Shown here piece after piece: positions 54,018 to 62,585 of a stretch of DNA of 64,000 nucleotides (its first letter is position 1; each line of letters begins with the position of its first letter). The position numbers were made by a program, and so were the translations under genes. Source of the stretch: Actinokineospora auranticolor (GTDB lineage: Bacteria; Actinomycetota; Actinomycetes; Mycobacteriales; Pseudonocardiaceae); contig NZ_PTIX01000029.1 of NCBI RefSeq assembly GCF_002934265.1, forward strand, positions 1 through 64,000, written 5' to 3'. Under the pieces are notes generated by a model. The model was not told where the DNA came from. It saw nothing but the letters and a program-made list of their open reading frames with translations, and searched no databases.

Positions 54018-54356
54018 TCACAGTGAATCGCCTGGTCGCTCGCCATCGCTAGCCCCCTCGGCGGTGAAGGGCGGCGAGAGCAGGTCGTCGGGCAGGCTCT
54101 TGATCACTCGTCCGGCGAGGGCGTTGCCGACCTCGACCATGGAGGTACCGAGGCTGGCCACCACCCGCGCGGGCAGCGGTTGAGCCACGCCTTGGTGCAC
54201 GTCGACGATGTTCTCCAAGTACATCTCCAACCCTCGGTAGATCACCGTCAGGCCATGCAGCAGCACCTGACCGTTTCGCCACGGGTTCTCGGGAATGTCG
54301 TCTTCAGCAGGCACCGAGCCCGCCCTTCCGCTCGTGCGTTCGCCAGCCGCGGCCAT
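54018..54356 (-). CDS. Hypothetical protein
   Basis: This 112-residue protein (ENPWRNGQVLLHGLTVIYRG, LEMYLENIVDVHQGVAQPLP, RVVASLGTSMVEVGNALAGR) is helical with no known domain. It lies 37 bp after a gene of similar size and is probably co-transcribed with it. Confidence 0.5.
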   Translation of the reverse strand: MAAAGERTSGRAGSVPAEDDIPENPWRNGQVLLHGLTVIYRGLEMYLENIVDVHQGVAQPLPARVVASLGTSMVEVGNALAGRVIKSLPDDLLSPPFTAEGASDGERPGDSL

Positions 54357-54393
54357 CACCGTCCATGCCCCCCGGTGGTCGCTCCCGCGCGCA

Positions 54394-54735
54394 TCAGGGC
54401 AACCACAACGCGCTGGAGCGGATCACCAACGACGGCGCGCCTGGCTCCCCCGGGGCCGGCAGGTCCAGGAGGTCTTGGATGACCTCCTGGATGTCGGTTC
54501 CTTCCTTCATCCAGACGATTCCGTCATCCAGGAGTCGGTTGGCGAGGATGTGCGTGCGGTCGAAGACGAAAATGGCGTCGGTGAATTGTTTTTGGCTGTA
54601 GCTGGCGGCTACCGCCGCCAGGTCGTCGTTCTCGTGCAACAGGTGGAAGTTCCATCCGGCTTGGCGGATGGACAGGAGATGGACAAGTTCGGGAAAACGG
54701 CGCAGAGCATCCTCTGGGGTGATGTGCTTGTTCAC
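54394..54735 (-). CDS. Hypothetical protein
   Basis: This 113-residue protein (ITPEDALRRFPELVHLLSIR, AGWNFHLLHENDDLAAVAAS, KQFTDAIFVFDRTHILANRL) is compact and well formed but matches no domain I know. The GTG at 54735 is preferred to an upstream start. First gene of a minus-strand pair. Confidence 0.55.
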   Translation of the reverse strand: MNKHITPEDALRRFPELVHLLSIRQAGWNFHLLHENDDLAAVAASYSQKQFTDAIFVFDRTHILANRLLDDGIVWMKEGTDIQEVIQDLLDLPAPGEPGAPSLVIRSSALWLP

Positions 54736-55036
54736 GATGCTGGTGCTCCGCGTCCACTGGCTCCGGTGGGTGACACCCCACGCCGGAGACACGCGGCGCC
54801 GGCGGGGTCGGGGGTCCTACCAGCGCGTCATCCGGCGCGGGGTGCCATGAACCGAGCTTCGCTCTGGATCATGAGCAGCGGAACAGAGCCGAAGGGGCAG
54901 GTCAGGGCCGCAGGCGGGCCCGGCCATTCGGCCGCCGTCCACCCGGAGGATTACCCGGAGGATTGGACAAGATCACCAGGTCAGCGTCCTGCCGCCGGTT
55001 ACACTGGGCACAGCGGCGAACACGGATCGAGGACCG

Positions 55037-56377
55037 GTGACGACCACCCCGAACGACCGGTTGCGTGCGGCGCGGGAGGCCGCCGACCTGACCCAGGAGC
55101 AACTGGCCGAGCGCACGAACGCCCAAGTCCAGGCGGCAACGGGCAAGCCGGGCGCGATGGACGCCGACTACGTCAGCAAGCTCGAACGCGGCATCCACCG
55201 CTGGCCCAACAAGACCTATCGGGCGGCCTTCCGCGAGGTCCTGGAGACCGGCGCGGACCGTGATCTCGGCTTCTACAGCACCCGTGCCCGTGCGGTTACC
55301 GTGGAGAGGACAAGCCCTCGCTACCGTGAAGGAGGGGACGACGTGGAGCGGCAGGCGTTCCTCCGGGTGCTGGCCGGATCAGTGGCTGGCCTGACCTTCG
55401 CCGACCCTCTCGGCGAGTTCGCGGCCCGAGCCCAAGCCGGTAGCGGACGGCAGATCGGCCAGGCCGACGTCGACCAGGTACGCGAACTCGCTCGCATGTT
55501 CGCCAGCCAGGACCATCAGTACGGAGGACAACTCTCCTCCCGCGCGGTCATCGCGCAGCTTGGCGCGACCGCGGAACTCATCGACAGCCCGTTCGCCGGT
55601 TCTCGTGTGCGCGACAACTGGTTCTCCGCAGTTGCCGAACTCGCCGATACCGCGGCGGGGGTGTGCTTCGACGCCGGAGAACACTCACAGGCCGAGCGTG
55701 CCTTCCGGTTCAGTGTCGGTTGCGCCATCAAGTCCGGCGACTGGGCCATGAAAGCCAAGGCACTCTCCGGCCTGGCTAACCTCTCGGTTCACTTGGACCG
55801 CAAAGACGACGCCTTGAGCTTCGCCGAGGAAGCCTTGGTCCGGGCTGACCGACTCAGTCCCAAAGTCGGCGCGATGATCCACACCCGTCACGCCCGCGCG
55901 CTGGGCCTGGTCGGCGCATCCCGCGCCGCAGACTGCCGCACCGCAGTGGCCAAGGCGGAGGACCTGTTCGCCACATCCACACCCGACAACGAACCCACCT
56001 GGCTGGCGCACTACGGCCAGGCGCACCTCGACCGCGACGCCGGGCGGGCCTTGTTCTTCCTCGCACTCAACGGTGGCGGCCACGAACAAGCACGCCAGCG
56101 ACTCGAAGCAGCCATCACCCGCTTCCCCGATGGCCACTCCCGCGGCAAGGCGTTGGCGAAGGCCAACCTCGCCGCCTTGGTGATGGCCTGCGACGACCCG
56201 CGCGAAGCCGTCGTCCTCGGCAACGACGCACTCGACGCCGTCGGCACCGTCCGCTCCGACCGGGTCAACGACGCGCTCAACCGGCTGGCCGAGGCCGCCC
56301 GCGGACACCGCACCGTCCCGGAGGTGCGCGAGCTGGCTCATCGCGTGCGACGAACTCTCCGCAGTCAGGCTGGATGA
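55037..56377 (+). CDS. XRE-family regulator with TPR-like C-terminus
   Basis: This 446-residue protein has an N-terminal XRE HTH (LRAAREAADLTQEQLAERTN, ADYVSKLERGIHRWPNKTYR) and a long helical repeat region (RVRDNWFSAVAELADTAAGV, MKAKALSGLANLSVHLDRKD, LAKANLAALVMACDDPREAV), the usual design of actinobacterial TPR-containing regulators that sense small peptides or ligands. The GTG at 55037 is preceded by GAGGA. It is monocistronic, next to a GntR-type regulator on the other strand. Confidence 0.85.
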   Translation: MTTTPNDRLRAAREAADLTQEQLAERTNAQVQAATGKPGAMDADYVSKLERGIHRWPNKTYRAAFREVLETGADRDLGFYSTRARAVTVERTSPRYREGGDDVERQAFLRVLAGSVAGLTFADPLGEFAARAQAGSGRQIGQADVDQVRELARMFASQDHQYGGQLSSRAVIAQLGATAELIDSPFAGSRVRDNWFSAVAELADTAAGVCFDAGEHSQAERAFRFSVGCAIKSGDWAMKAKALSGLANLSVHLDRKDDALSFAEEALVRADRLSPKVGAMIHTRHARALGLVGASRAADCRTAVAKAEDLFATSTPDNEPTWLAHYGQAHLDRDAGRALFFLALNGGGHEQARQRLEAAITRFPDGHSRGKALAKANLAALVMACDDPREAVVLGNDALDAVGTVRSDRVNDALNRLAEAARGHRTVPEVRELAHRVRRTLRSQAG

Positions 56378-56398
56378 CGCGCAACCCACCGAATGGTT

Positions 56399-57148
56399 CT
56401 ACGTGGACGCTGGCAGTGCGTTGGACGGCTCGTTTGCCGTGTCTTGGCGGTATAGCAGCTCGTAGAGGTGCGCGCCTTTGATCAAGACGGATGCCTCGAC
56501 CGGGTGGTCGTTGTAACTGTAGATGACGCGCAACTGCCGGATCACCGGAGTGCCGTCAGGCAGGTCAAGCGTCTCGATCTCCTCGGTAGTGGGAGGACGG
56601 GCCGAGATGCGGTCGACGAAGTGCTGCTGGGGATAACCAAGGTCTGCCAGTGCTCGGGGAGCGCCGCCGCGGATCTTCGTCGTGCCCGCCAGGCTTGTGC
56701 CCGCGGCGATGTCGGCCGGGTAGTACGAGAAGGACAGCTCCACGGGGTGCCCGTCGTGCAGGAGGAGTCTGGCGCGGACCACGGCGGCGGCCTGGGGCGC
56801 CAGTCGAAGGCTCTCGATGACGTCTCGGGGCGGGACGACGCTGTCGACCGAGAGCAGCCGGTAGCGGAACCGGCCCGGCTCCGGCACGATGTAGGCTGCG
56901 GCGTCGATCACGAAAGGTCGGCGGTCGCGGACGAAGACTCCCTTGCCGACGTGGCTGTCGAGGAACCCCTCGTCCTTCAACGCCTTGAGCGCGTGCTGGA
57001 TGGTGGCGTTGGCCGCGCCGTATCGTTCGACGAGCTGCGCGGTGGACGGCAGGCGCTCGCCGGGCGTTAGCTCGCCGCGCATGATCAGGTCGCGGATCTC
57101 CGCGGCGATCTGCTGGTGGCGCGGCCGTGGGTCACGGGCGCGGGGCAC
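56399..57148 (-). CDS. GntR-family regulator with UTRA ligand domain
   Basis: This 249-residue regulator has the GntR winged helix (RHQQIAAEIRDLIMRGELTP, PSTAQLVERYGAANATIQHA, LKDEGFLDSHVGKGVFVRDR) and a UTRA/UbiC-like ligand domain (DGHPVELSFSYYPADIAAGT, HFVDRISARPPTTEEIETLD, DHPVEASVLIKGAHLYELLY). It is on the opposite strand from the 7-deazaguanine operon and is a candidate to control it. Its neighbour is a UTRA protein without HTH, sharing the same ligand-domain motifs. Confidence 0.85.
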   Translation of the reverse strand: MPRARDPRPRHQQIAAEIRDLIMRGELTPGERLPSTAQLVERYGAANATIQHALKALKDEGFLDSHVGKGVFVRDRRPFVIDAAAYIVPEPGRFRYRLLSVDSVVPPRDVIESLRLAPQAAAVVRARLLLHDGHPVELSFSYYPADIAAGTSLAGTTKIRGGAPRALADLGYPQQHFVDRISARPPTTEEIETLDLPDGTPVIRQLRVIYSYNDHPVEASVLIKGAHLYELLYRQDTANEPSNALPAST

Positions 57149-57175
57149 GACCGGCTCCCGGGGGCGTCGTCACGG

Positions 57176-57709
57176 TCATGGGGTCAGCTCGTAGCGCAAC
57201 CGCCGCCCGTCGGCGACCATCGTCATCACACTCGCCTCGACAGGCCGGTCCTCATCGGTCAGCAGCACCCGGGCGAGCAGCAGCACGCAGGCCGCGGCAT
57301 CCAGTCGCAGGGCGTCCTGCTCGTCCGGTGTGGCCAGGCGCGCGCTGACGTCCTCGCGAAGGCGCCGCGGCGGGTGGCCGAGGTCGGCCAGGAGGGCGAC
57401 GGCTCCGCCGCGGATCTTGCGTGGTTCAGCCAGTTTGGTTCCGCGGGCGATGGCCGCGGGGTAGTAGGAGTCGGTCAGCTCGACCGGGTGGTCGTTGAAC
57501 AACATCACCCGGCGACGGAGGACCACCGCCTCGCCCGGCTCGACGCCGAGCATGTCGGCCACCATCTCCGGCGCGGGCACCTCCTCGACACCCAGCAACT
57601 TCTGCGTGCCGGAACCGCCATGCTCCGCAGCCTCCACGGCCCACGCATCACTGCGGTGGCCGCTCACGTACGGCATCGACACGCTCGTCCACAGGCGGGC
57701 ATCGGCCAT
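57176..57709 (-). CDS. Free-standing UTRA-domain protein (no HTH)
   Basis: This 177-residue protein matches the ligand half of the GntR/UTRA regulator (FNDHPVELTDSYYPAAIARG, KIRGGAVALLADLGHPPRRL, REDVSARLATPDEQDALRLD, DRPVEASVMTMVADGRRLRY) but has only about 40 unrelated residues in front and no winged helix. It could be a co-sensor that pairs with the downstream regulator or the relic of a second regulator. The gene starts 96 bp before the promoter of the operon on the other strand. Confidence 0.7.
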   Translation of the reverse strand: MADARLWTSVSMPYVSGHRSDAWAVEAAEHGGSGTQKLLGVEEVPAPEMVADMLGVEPGEAVVLRRRVMLFNDHPVELTDSYYPAAIARGTKLAEPRKIRGGAVALLADLGHPPRRLREDVSARLATPDEQDALRLDAAACVLLLARVLLTDEDRPVEASVMTMVADGRRLRYELTP

Positions 57710-57803
57710 CGCTCACCTCCTTGGATCTCGCGGGTCGCCGGGTGCCTACACCCATTGACCTTAGTCGTAGGGCAGCAAGGCCACCTTCGCCCCGGACGGA
57801 ATC

Positions 57804-57832
57804 TTGCCACCTTTCGGATATCGCAGTAAGGT
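57804..57832 (+). promoter_or_regulatory. Sigma-A-like promoter of the 7-deazaguanine operon
   Basis: TTGCCA at 57804-57809 and TAAGGT at 57827-57832 are spaced by 17 bases, matching the housekeeping promoter pattern. It lies about 115 bp upstream of the QueD start. Confidence 0.6.
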
Positions 57833-57834
57833 TG

Positions 57835-57856
57835 GCTGTAGCTAGATCGCTACAGC
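57835..57856. promoter_or_regulatory. Palindromic operator over the transcription start
   Basis: GCTGTAGC and GCTACAGC (8-bp perfect arms) flank the centre TAGATC. The site starts two bases after the -10 box, so a bound repressor would block initiation. A GntR-type dimer is the likely binder given the adjacent regulator gene. Confidence 0.65.
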
Positions 57857-57946
57857 TCGTCACCGGCCGCATCGGAGGCCGAGAACCCCACTACCGCCGC
57901 TGGCACGTCAGGGCGGCCATTCGCAGGTCCGAGACCGGAGGGGCAC

Positions 57947-58612
57947 ATGCAGACCACCCACGACGCGTTACCGGCGACAGGGCAGGTCACCATCACGCGA
58001 ACGTTCGGCTTCAGCGCCAGCCACGAGCTGCGGCTGCTGCCCGAAGGCCACAAGTGCCAGCGCAACCACGGCCACAACTACACGGTCACCGCCACCGCGC
58101 GCATGGACGGCGACGGCCCGATCGACTGGTCCCCGCTGGCGGATTACCTGGCGTCGACCTTCGACCACCGCCTGATCAACGACCAGGTCACCTTCCACCC
58201 GACAAGCGAACTGCTCGTCAATCACCTCGTCGAGTGGGTTCGGACCAACGTTGAGACAGGCTCGCCCATCACCCTGGTGGCGATGGCGGTGTCGGAGACG
58301 CCTTCCACCTCGGCACGCTGGGATGGCGCGACCAACGGGATCACCATCTCGAAGACCTTCGACTACGGCCAGGGTGAGATCACGCTGATCCTGGGAGCCG
58401 ACGAGTTCGACGAGTTCGGGTTCGTCACCGATTTCGGCGACCTGAAGCCGTTCTCGACGTACCTGCGCAAGGCCGACACGGTGTCCTCCGCCGCGGCTCT
58501 GGCCCACTGGTTTGCCACCAACGTGGAGCCGATGATCCAGGGGCGCCTGGTATCCGTACAGATCGCCTCGGCGACGGCGACCGAGCGGTGGGAACGAGGC
58601 GACACGCTGTGA
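57947..58612 (+). CDS. queD: 6-carboxytetrahydropterin synthase, tandem-domain QueD
   Basis: This 221-residue protein is about twice the usual QueD length. The first half has the active-site set: FSASHELRLLPEGHKCQRNH (zinc His and catalytic Cys), NHGHNYTVT (His-x-His), STFDHRLIND and VSETPSTS (Glu). The second half (ISKTFDYGQGEITLIL, FGFVTDFGDLKPF, ADTVSSAAALAHWFATNVEP) resembles a second QueD/PTPS domain without the catalytic residues. QueD makes 6-carboxytetrahydropterin from dihydroneopterin triphosphate in the preQ0 route. GGAGG precedes the ATG by seven bases. First gene of the operon. Confidence 0.85.
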   Translation: MQTTHDALPATGQVTITRTFGFSASHELRLLPEGHKCQRNHGHNYTVTATARMDGDGPIDWSPLADYLASTFDHRLINDQVTFHPTSELLVNHLVEWVRTNVETGSPITLVAMAVSETPSTSARWDGATNGITISKTFDYGQGEITLILGADEFDEFGFVTDFGDLKPFSTYLRKADTVSSAAALAHWFATNVEPMIQGRLVSVQIASATATERWERGDTL

Positions 58613-59313
58613 GCGCTTTGGTGATTCCGGTTGGCCGAGCCGAGAGCACGGCGATCCTCGCGGAGAAGTTCGAGTCGTTCCAGGGTGAGGGCCCGTGGAT
58701 GGGACAGCGCTGTGTGTTCCTCCGGCTCTCGCGCTGCAACCTGCGGTGCGGGTTCTGCGACACCCCGGAGACGTGGGACTGGAGCCGGTACAACTCCTCC
58801 GAGGTCAGCAGGAGGGTTCCGATCGCGGATTTGGTGTCCTGGGTGCGTGAACGCGCTGTCGACCTGGTGGTGATCACCGGCGGCGAGCCGATGTTGCAGC
58901 AGCTCGCGATTGGCACGCTTGCCCGCGACCTGCCGGGCGTGCGGGTGCAGATCGAGACCAACGGCACGATGGAGCCGATCCCGGAGTTGGCCGACCGGGT
59001 AGATCTCTGGGTGGTGAGCCCGAAGCTCGCCAACTCCGGCATGGACTATCCCGCCCGGATCAAGCCGCAGGCGCTCGCGGCCTTGTCCGCCACGGGCCGT
59101 GCGGTGTTCAAGTTCGTCGTCTCCGACCCCGCGAACGACCTGGACGAGATCGCCGAACTGGTCGAGGAGTACGGCCTGACCCCGGTATGGGCGATGCCCG
59201 AGGGAACGACCCGGGAAGCGGTTCTCGCTGGTATGGACTCGCTCTACGGCCCCGCGATCGACCGCGGCTGGAACGTCTCCACGCGCCTGCACATCCTGAC
59301 CGGCGCTCGCTGA
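58609..59313 (+). CDS. queE: 7-carboxy-7-deazaguanine synthase QueE
   Basis: This 234-residue radical SAM enzyme has the cluster motif CNLRCGFC (Cys-x3-Cys-x2-Cys), the substrate loop FESFQGEGPWMGQRCVFLRL, the SAM-binding ITGGEPMLQQ and IETNGTMEPI. It rearranges 6-carboxytetrahydropterin to 7-carboxy-7-deazaguanine. The GTG at 58609 overlaps the QueD stop, so the two are co-translated. All expected residues are present. Confidence 0.9.
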   Translation: MSALVIPVGRAESTAILAEKFESFQGEGPWMGQRCVFLRLSRCNLRCGFCDTPETWDWSRYNSSEVSRRVPIADLVSWVRERAVDLVVITGGEPMLQQLAIGTLARDLPGVRVQIETNGTMEPIPELADRVDLWVVSPKLANSGMDYPARIKPQALAALSATGRAVFKFVVSDPANDLDEIAELVEEYGLTPVWAMPEGTTREAVLAGMDSLYGPAIDRGWNVSTRLHILTGAR

Positions 59314-59403
59314 CCCGAGCTGATCGCACGGTTCTGCACGTCAGCAACACATTTCGACGATTCGCGATGACGCACGCTCTTGACAGGAAGCGAGGCATTC
59401 GCC

Positions 59404-60018
59404 ATGACCGACGTCCTTGACAGCACGGTGCTCAACGGGAGCCAGGCCCCGCCCGGACGAGTCGACAGCGACCGCGTCGCCGATCTCGTCGGCCAGCTCT
59501 TGGTCGTGATCGGCGAGGACCCCGCCCGTGAGGGCTTGGCGGACACTCCGGCCCGGGTCGCCGCCTGGTGGGGAGAGTTCTTTTCCGCGGACGCGGCGGT
59601 GCCGACCTGTTTCACCGAGCAGTACCTCAGTGATCAGTTGGTTGTCGTCGGGGGCGTCAGTGTGTGGTCGTTGTGCGAGCATCACCTTCTGCCCATGAAC
59701 CTGAACGTCACCGCGGGCTACGTGCCGGACGGGCAGGTGATCGGCCTGTCGAAGTTCGGGCGAGTCGCGCAGCGGTATGCCGGTCGTCTCCAGGTGCAGG
59801 AGCGCTTCACTCGGCAGGTCGCCGACGAGATCGCCCTCGCGATCGGTGGCAGCAACGTCGCGGTCGCGGTCCACGGTACACACCTGTGCATGAGCGCGCG
59901 GGGTGTCCGCATGGAGGCGGCACGCACGACCACAGTGGATACCCGCGGCCGGTTTGGAGCCGATCCGGTTCTCTCCCAACAGTTCCTCGCCATCGCCACT
60001 GATCGGAGGAACCTCTGA
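59404..60018 (+). CDS. folE: GTP cyclohydrolase I
   Basis: This 204-residue enzyme converts GTP to dihydroneopterin triphosphate, the entry step to preQ0. Zinc and active-site motifs are intact: SVWSLCEHHLLPMNLNVTAG (Cys and His-His), GLSKFGRVAQRYAGRLQVQE, and HGTHLCMSARGVR (second Cys). The ATG at 59404 gives the normal length. As a dedicated copy next to QueD and QueE it probably supplies this pathway and not folate. Its stop overlaps the next start (TGATG). Confidence 0.9.
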   Translation: MTDVLDSTVLNGSQAPPGRVDSDRVADLVGQLLVVIGEDPAREGLADTPARVAAWWGEFFSADAAVPTCFTEQYLSDQLVVVGGVSVWSLCEHHLLPMNLNVTAGYVPDGQVIGLSKFGRVAQRYAGRLQVQERFTRQVADEIALAIGGSNVAVAVHGTHLCMSARGVRMEAARTTTVDTRGRFGADPVLSQQFLAIATDRRNL

Positions 60019-60830
60019 TGGCCATTGAGTTCTCGGTGATCGCCCCGCCCGACTATTTGGACGCGTTCGTCGCCCAAGCTCCCGCTCGCGTTCACCACGT
60101 TGCCGCGCAGCATGTTCTGAACGACCCGTTGTACCGGGACTTCTTCCACCGTGAGGCCGGACGCGGTGCCGAGATCATCATCGACAACGGCGTGTTCGAC
60201 CTAGGCGAGGCGCTGCCCGCCGAGGACTTGGTCGCCGCGGCTCGCGCGGTGAACGCCAAGGAGATCATCCTGCCGGACGTGATGGGCGACGGACCGGCGA
60301 CCATCCAGGCCAGCGACGAGGCCGCCCGCGAGATCCAAGACCTCAGCGACGAGTTCCGGTTGTGCGTGGTGCTGCACGCGGCGACCGACAAGGAATGGCT
60401 GCGCACCTACGACTACTTTGCCTCCAGCGCCTACGTCGGCGCCATCGCGTTACCCGCGTCCCGCAAGCCCGCGTCCGACGAGCTGTTGTGTCGGACCCGG
60501 TGGACGGCGACCCGCTTCCTGGAGAACCACGGCCTCGTCGAGGACCGGATCACGTACCGACTGCTCGGACTCGGCCGCACCGGGCACCTGGAGCTGGCCG
60601 AGCAGCGCGAGCACGAGTGGATCGCCTCGGTCGACGGTGCCGCGCCGGTCATCCTCGGCGCGATGGGCATTCCCATGCTGCCCGACGGACCGTATGAGAA
60701 GCGACCGACGCCGCGGATCGAGAACCTTGGCCTCATCCCCGAGGAACGGTTCGGCCTGATCCGCCGCAACATCGACGTGGTCCGTGAGGCCGCGGGCAGC
60801 ACCGTGCGCATCCCGGAGGCCATCCGATGA
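60018..60830 (+). CDS. TGT/DpdA-like TIM-barrel protein
   Basis: This 270-residue protein resembles the tRNA-guanine transglycosylase/DpdA barrel. Two landmark strands are seen: EIIIDNGVFDLG (Asp of the nucleophile or base-binding loop) with EIILPDVMGDGPATI, and RLLGLGRTGHLELAEQREHE followed by SVDGAAPV (second Asp). Classical TGT zinc ligands are absent, as in DpdA-type DNA enzymes. Coupled to folE-queE-queD, it could insert or exchange a 7-deazaguanine base in DNA or RNA. A different TIM-barrel enzyme cannot be excluded. The next start overlaps its stop (ATGA). Confidence 0.65.
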   Translation: MAIEFSVIAPPDYLDAFVAQAPARVHHVAAQHVLNDPLYRDFFHREAGRGAEIIIDNGVFDLGEALPAEDLVAAARAVNAKEIILPDVMGDGPATIQASDEAAREIQDLSDEFRLCVVLHAATDKEWLRTYDYFASSAYVGAIALPASRKPASDELLCRTRWTATRFLENHGLVEDRITYRLLGLGRTGHLELAEQREHEWIASVDGAAPVILGAMGIPMLPDGPYEKRPTPRIENLGLIPEERFGLIRRNIDVVREAAGSTVRIPEAIR

Positions 60831-61858
60831 GCCTGCTGGCCGGGTCCGCGCTGCGCGCGGACCCCATCGAAGTGAACGGGCACACGATGCCCCCGGACCG
60901 CCTGCTGCGCTACCTCCAGATCAAGGCCCACCACCTGATCCAGGACCACGACTGGGACAGCATCCACGTCGTCGGCGGCTACGACCGCGGCGCGGTGATC
61001 TCCGCCCACGAGAAGACCGGCAAGCTGTTCAACATCGAGCGCCCCACCGCCGACGCCCACGGCCGCGATCTGATCGTCAAGGCGTTCCCCGGCGTCGACT
61101 ACGTCCACCACTACGGCCTGATCATCGCCACCTACCTGGAGATGGTCGGCAAGGACGCGAGCATCGTCAGCTACGAGCCGCCCACTCCCGCAGTATCCAC
61201 CGACGCGGTGAGACGGCTCGAACTCGACCTCAACGGCGATCTCGTGGTGGTCGGCTGGGGCCTGGCCCACCTCGTCCCGCCGGACGGCGTGTGGAACCGC
61301 GGACACGGCTACGCCTGGCAACGCACCCGCATCCACGGCCGCGACGTGGTCTTCCTCGGCTACCAGCACAGCATCTGGGGCGACGTCGCCGGACGAGTCG
61401 TCACCCGCCTGGCCAGACTCGGCGCCGGCGACGTCGTCTACGTCGGCAAGGTCGGCGCGCTGAACCCGGCGATCGAGCCCAACACCCTGCTCGCCACCGG
61501 CAACACCAGCTTGATCGACGGCGCCCCGGTCACCTGGAACGACTTCTTCGCCGACTTCGCCGTCTCCCAGCCGGGCGTGCACACCGGCATCCACGTCACC
61601 TCGCCGTCGATCCTGCTGGAGAACCGCGCCTGGCTGGCCGAGCACGCCGACCACGCTTTCGTCGACCCGGAGATCGGCCCCATGGGCGCGGCAGCCCGCG
61701 ACGCGGACATCGGGTTCGGCTACCTGCACGTCATCTCCAACAACCTCGCCCGGCACTACCCCGCCGACCTGTCCAACGAGCGCAATCACGACGTGCTCCA
61801 GCGCCGCGCCGCCCTGATCACCCAGATCCGCGACATCATCACCGCCCGCCTGACCTGA
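60827..61858 (+). CDS. Unknown enzyme, phosphorylase/nucleosidase-like
   Basis: This 343-residue protein has no motif I can assign with certainty. Segments VYVGKVGALNPAIEPNTLLA, TGIHVTSPSILLENRAWLAE and AFVDPEIGPMGAAARDADI, ending GYLHVISNNLARHYPADLSN, have the alternating strand-loop pattern of purine nucleoside phosphorylases, with an acidic residue placed to bind ribose. The N-terminal part (DSIHVVGGYDRGAVISAHEK) is separate. In this operon it might cleave or form an N-glycosidic bond of a 7-deazaguanine nucleoside. Cytoplasmic; no signal or membrane segment. Confidence 0.5.
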   Translation: MSLLAGSALRADPIEVNGHTMPPDRLLRYLQIKAHHLIQDHDWDSIHVVGGYDRGAVISAHEKTGKLFNIERPTADAHGRDLIVKAFPGVDYVHHYGLIIATYLEMVGKDASIVSYEPPTPAVSTDAVRRLELDLNGDLVVVGWGLAHLVPPDGVWNRGHGYAWQRTRIHGRDVVFLGYQHSIWGDVAGRVVTRLARLGAGDVVYVGKVGALNPAIEPNTLLATGNTSLIDGAPVTWNDFFADFAVSQPGVHTGIHVTSPSILLENRAWLAEHADHAFVDPEIGPMGAAARDADIGFGYLHVISNNLARHYPADLSNERNHDVLQRRAALITQIRDIITARLT

Positions 61859-61877
61859 ACCCCACGGAGGAACACCC

Positions 61878-62573
61878 ATGCCGGACACGGCACCGCCCGA
61901 CGCCCCGACCCGCGGGCGCGAGATCACGATCGTCGGCATCGACGGCGCGGGCAAGTCCACCCTCGCCACCCGCCTGCACCAGGCCCTCAACGACGCGGGC
62001 CACAAGACCATCCTGGTCGGCAAACACACCACCGACGTGCCCGCCGACCTGGAGCTGGCCGCGTACGTCGACCAGCTCAACACGTTGGTATACCGCCGCG
62101 ACGCCCGCATCGCCCAGGAGTGCGGCGACCACTACTGGCTACTCGCACTGGCCGCCTGGTACACCCTGCAGGACAAGCTCGTCATCCAACCCGCGCTCGC
62201 CGCGGGCACCCACGTCATCCTCGACAACGCCCACCACAAGATCCTCGCCCGCTACGCGGTCAACCCCGACGTCGACACCGAGCTGGCCGAGCGGGTCTTC
62301 GCTCACCTCACCGAGCCCGACCTGATGTTCTTCCTGCACATCGACGCCCACACCGCGCTGGCCCGCAAGGGCGAGTTCAGCTCCCTGGAGACCGGCCACT
62401 CCGGTGGCGGCGACGAGGACTTCATCCGGTACCAGGACACTGTCCTGGCGACGCTGCGCGAGCACGCCGACCGCGGCGGCTGGCTGTCGATGGACGTTAC
62501 CGACATGGACCGCGACGCGGTCTTCGACACCGCCGCCCAGGCCCTGACCGACCGCCTCCAGCTCTCCCTCTGA
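61878..62573 (+). CDS. Thymidylate-kinase-like NMP kinase
   Basis: This 231-residue P-loop kinase has Walker A TIVGIDGAGKSTLATRLHQA (near residue 24), typical of thymidylate kinases, then a DR-x-like region replaced by HVILDNAHHKILARY, and a lid-like LARKGEFSSLETGHSGG. The altered DRY/substrate motif suggests a substrate other than dTMP. In this operon it may phosphorylate a modified nucleotide. GGAGG lies eight bases before the ATG. Confidence 0.7.
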   Translation: MPDTAPPDAPTRGREITIVGIDGAGKSTLATRLHQALNDAGHKTILVGKHTTDVPADLELAAYVDQLNTLVYRRDARIAQECGDHYWLLALAAWYTLQDKLVIQPALAAGTHVILDNAHHKILARYAVNPDVDTELAERVFAHLTEPDLMFFLHIDAHTALARKGEFSSLETGHSGGGDEDFIRYQDTVLATLREHADRGGWLSMDVTDMDRDAVFDTAAQALTDRLQLSL

Positions 62574-62585
62574 AGGATTCCGTCC

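Noticed and set aside
60431-62110. A 559-residue minus-strand frame in the deazaguanine operon
   Set aside because: Val/Asp/Gly-rich shadow opposite three recognisable plus-strand genes.
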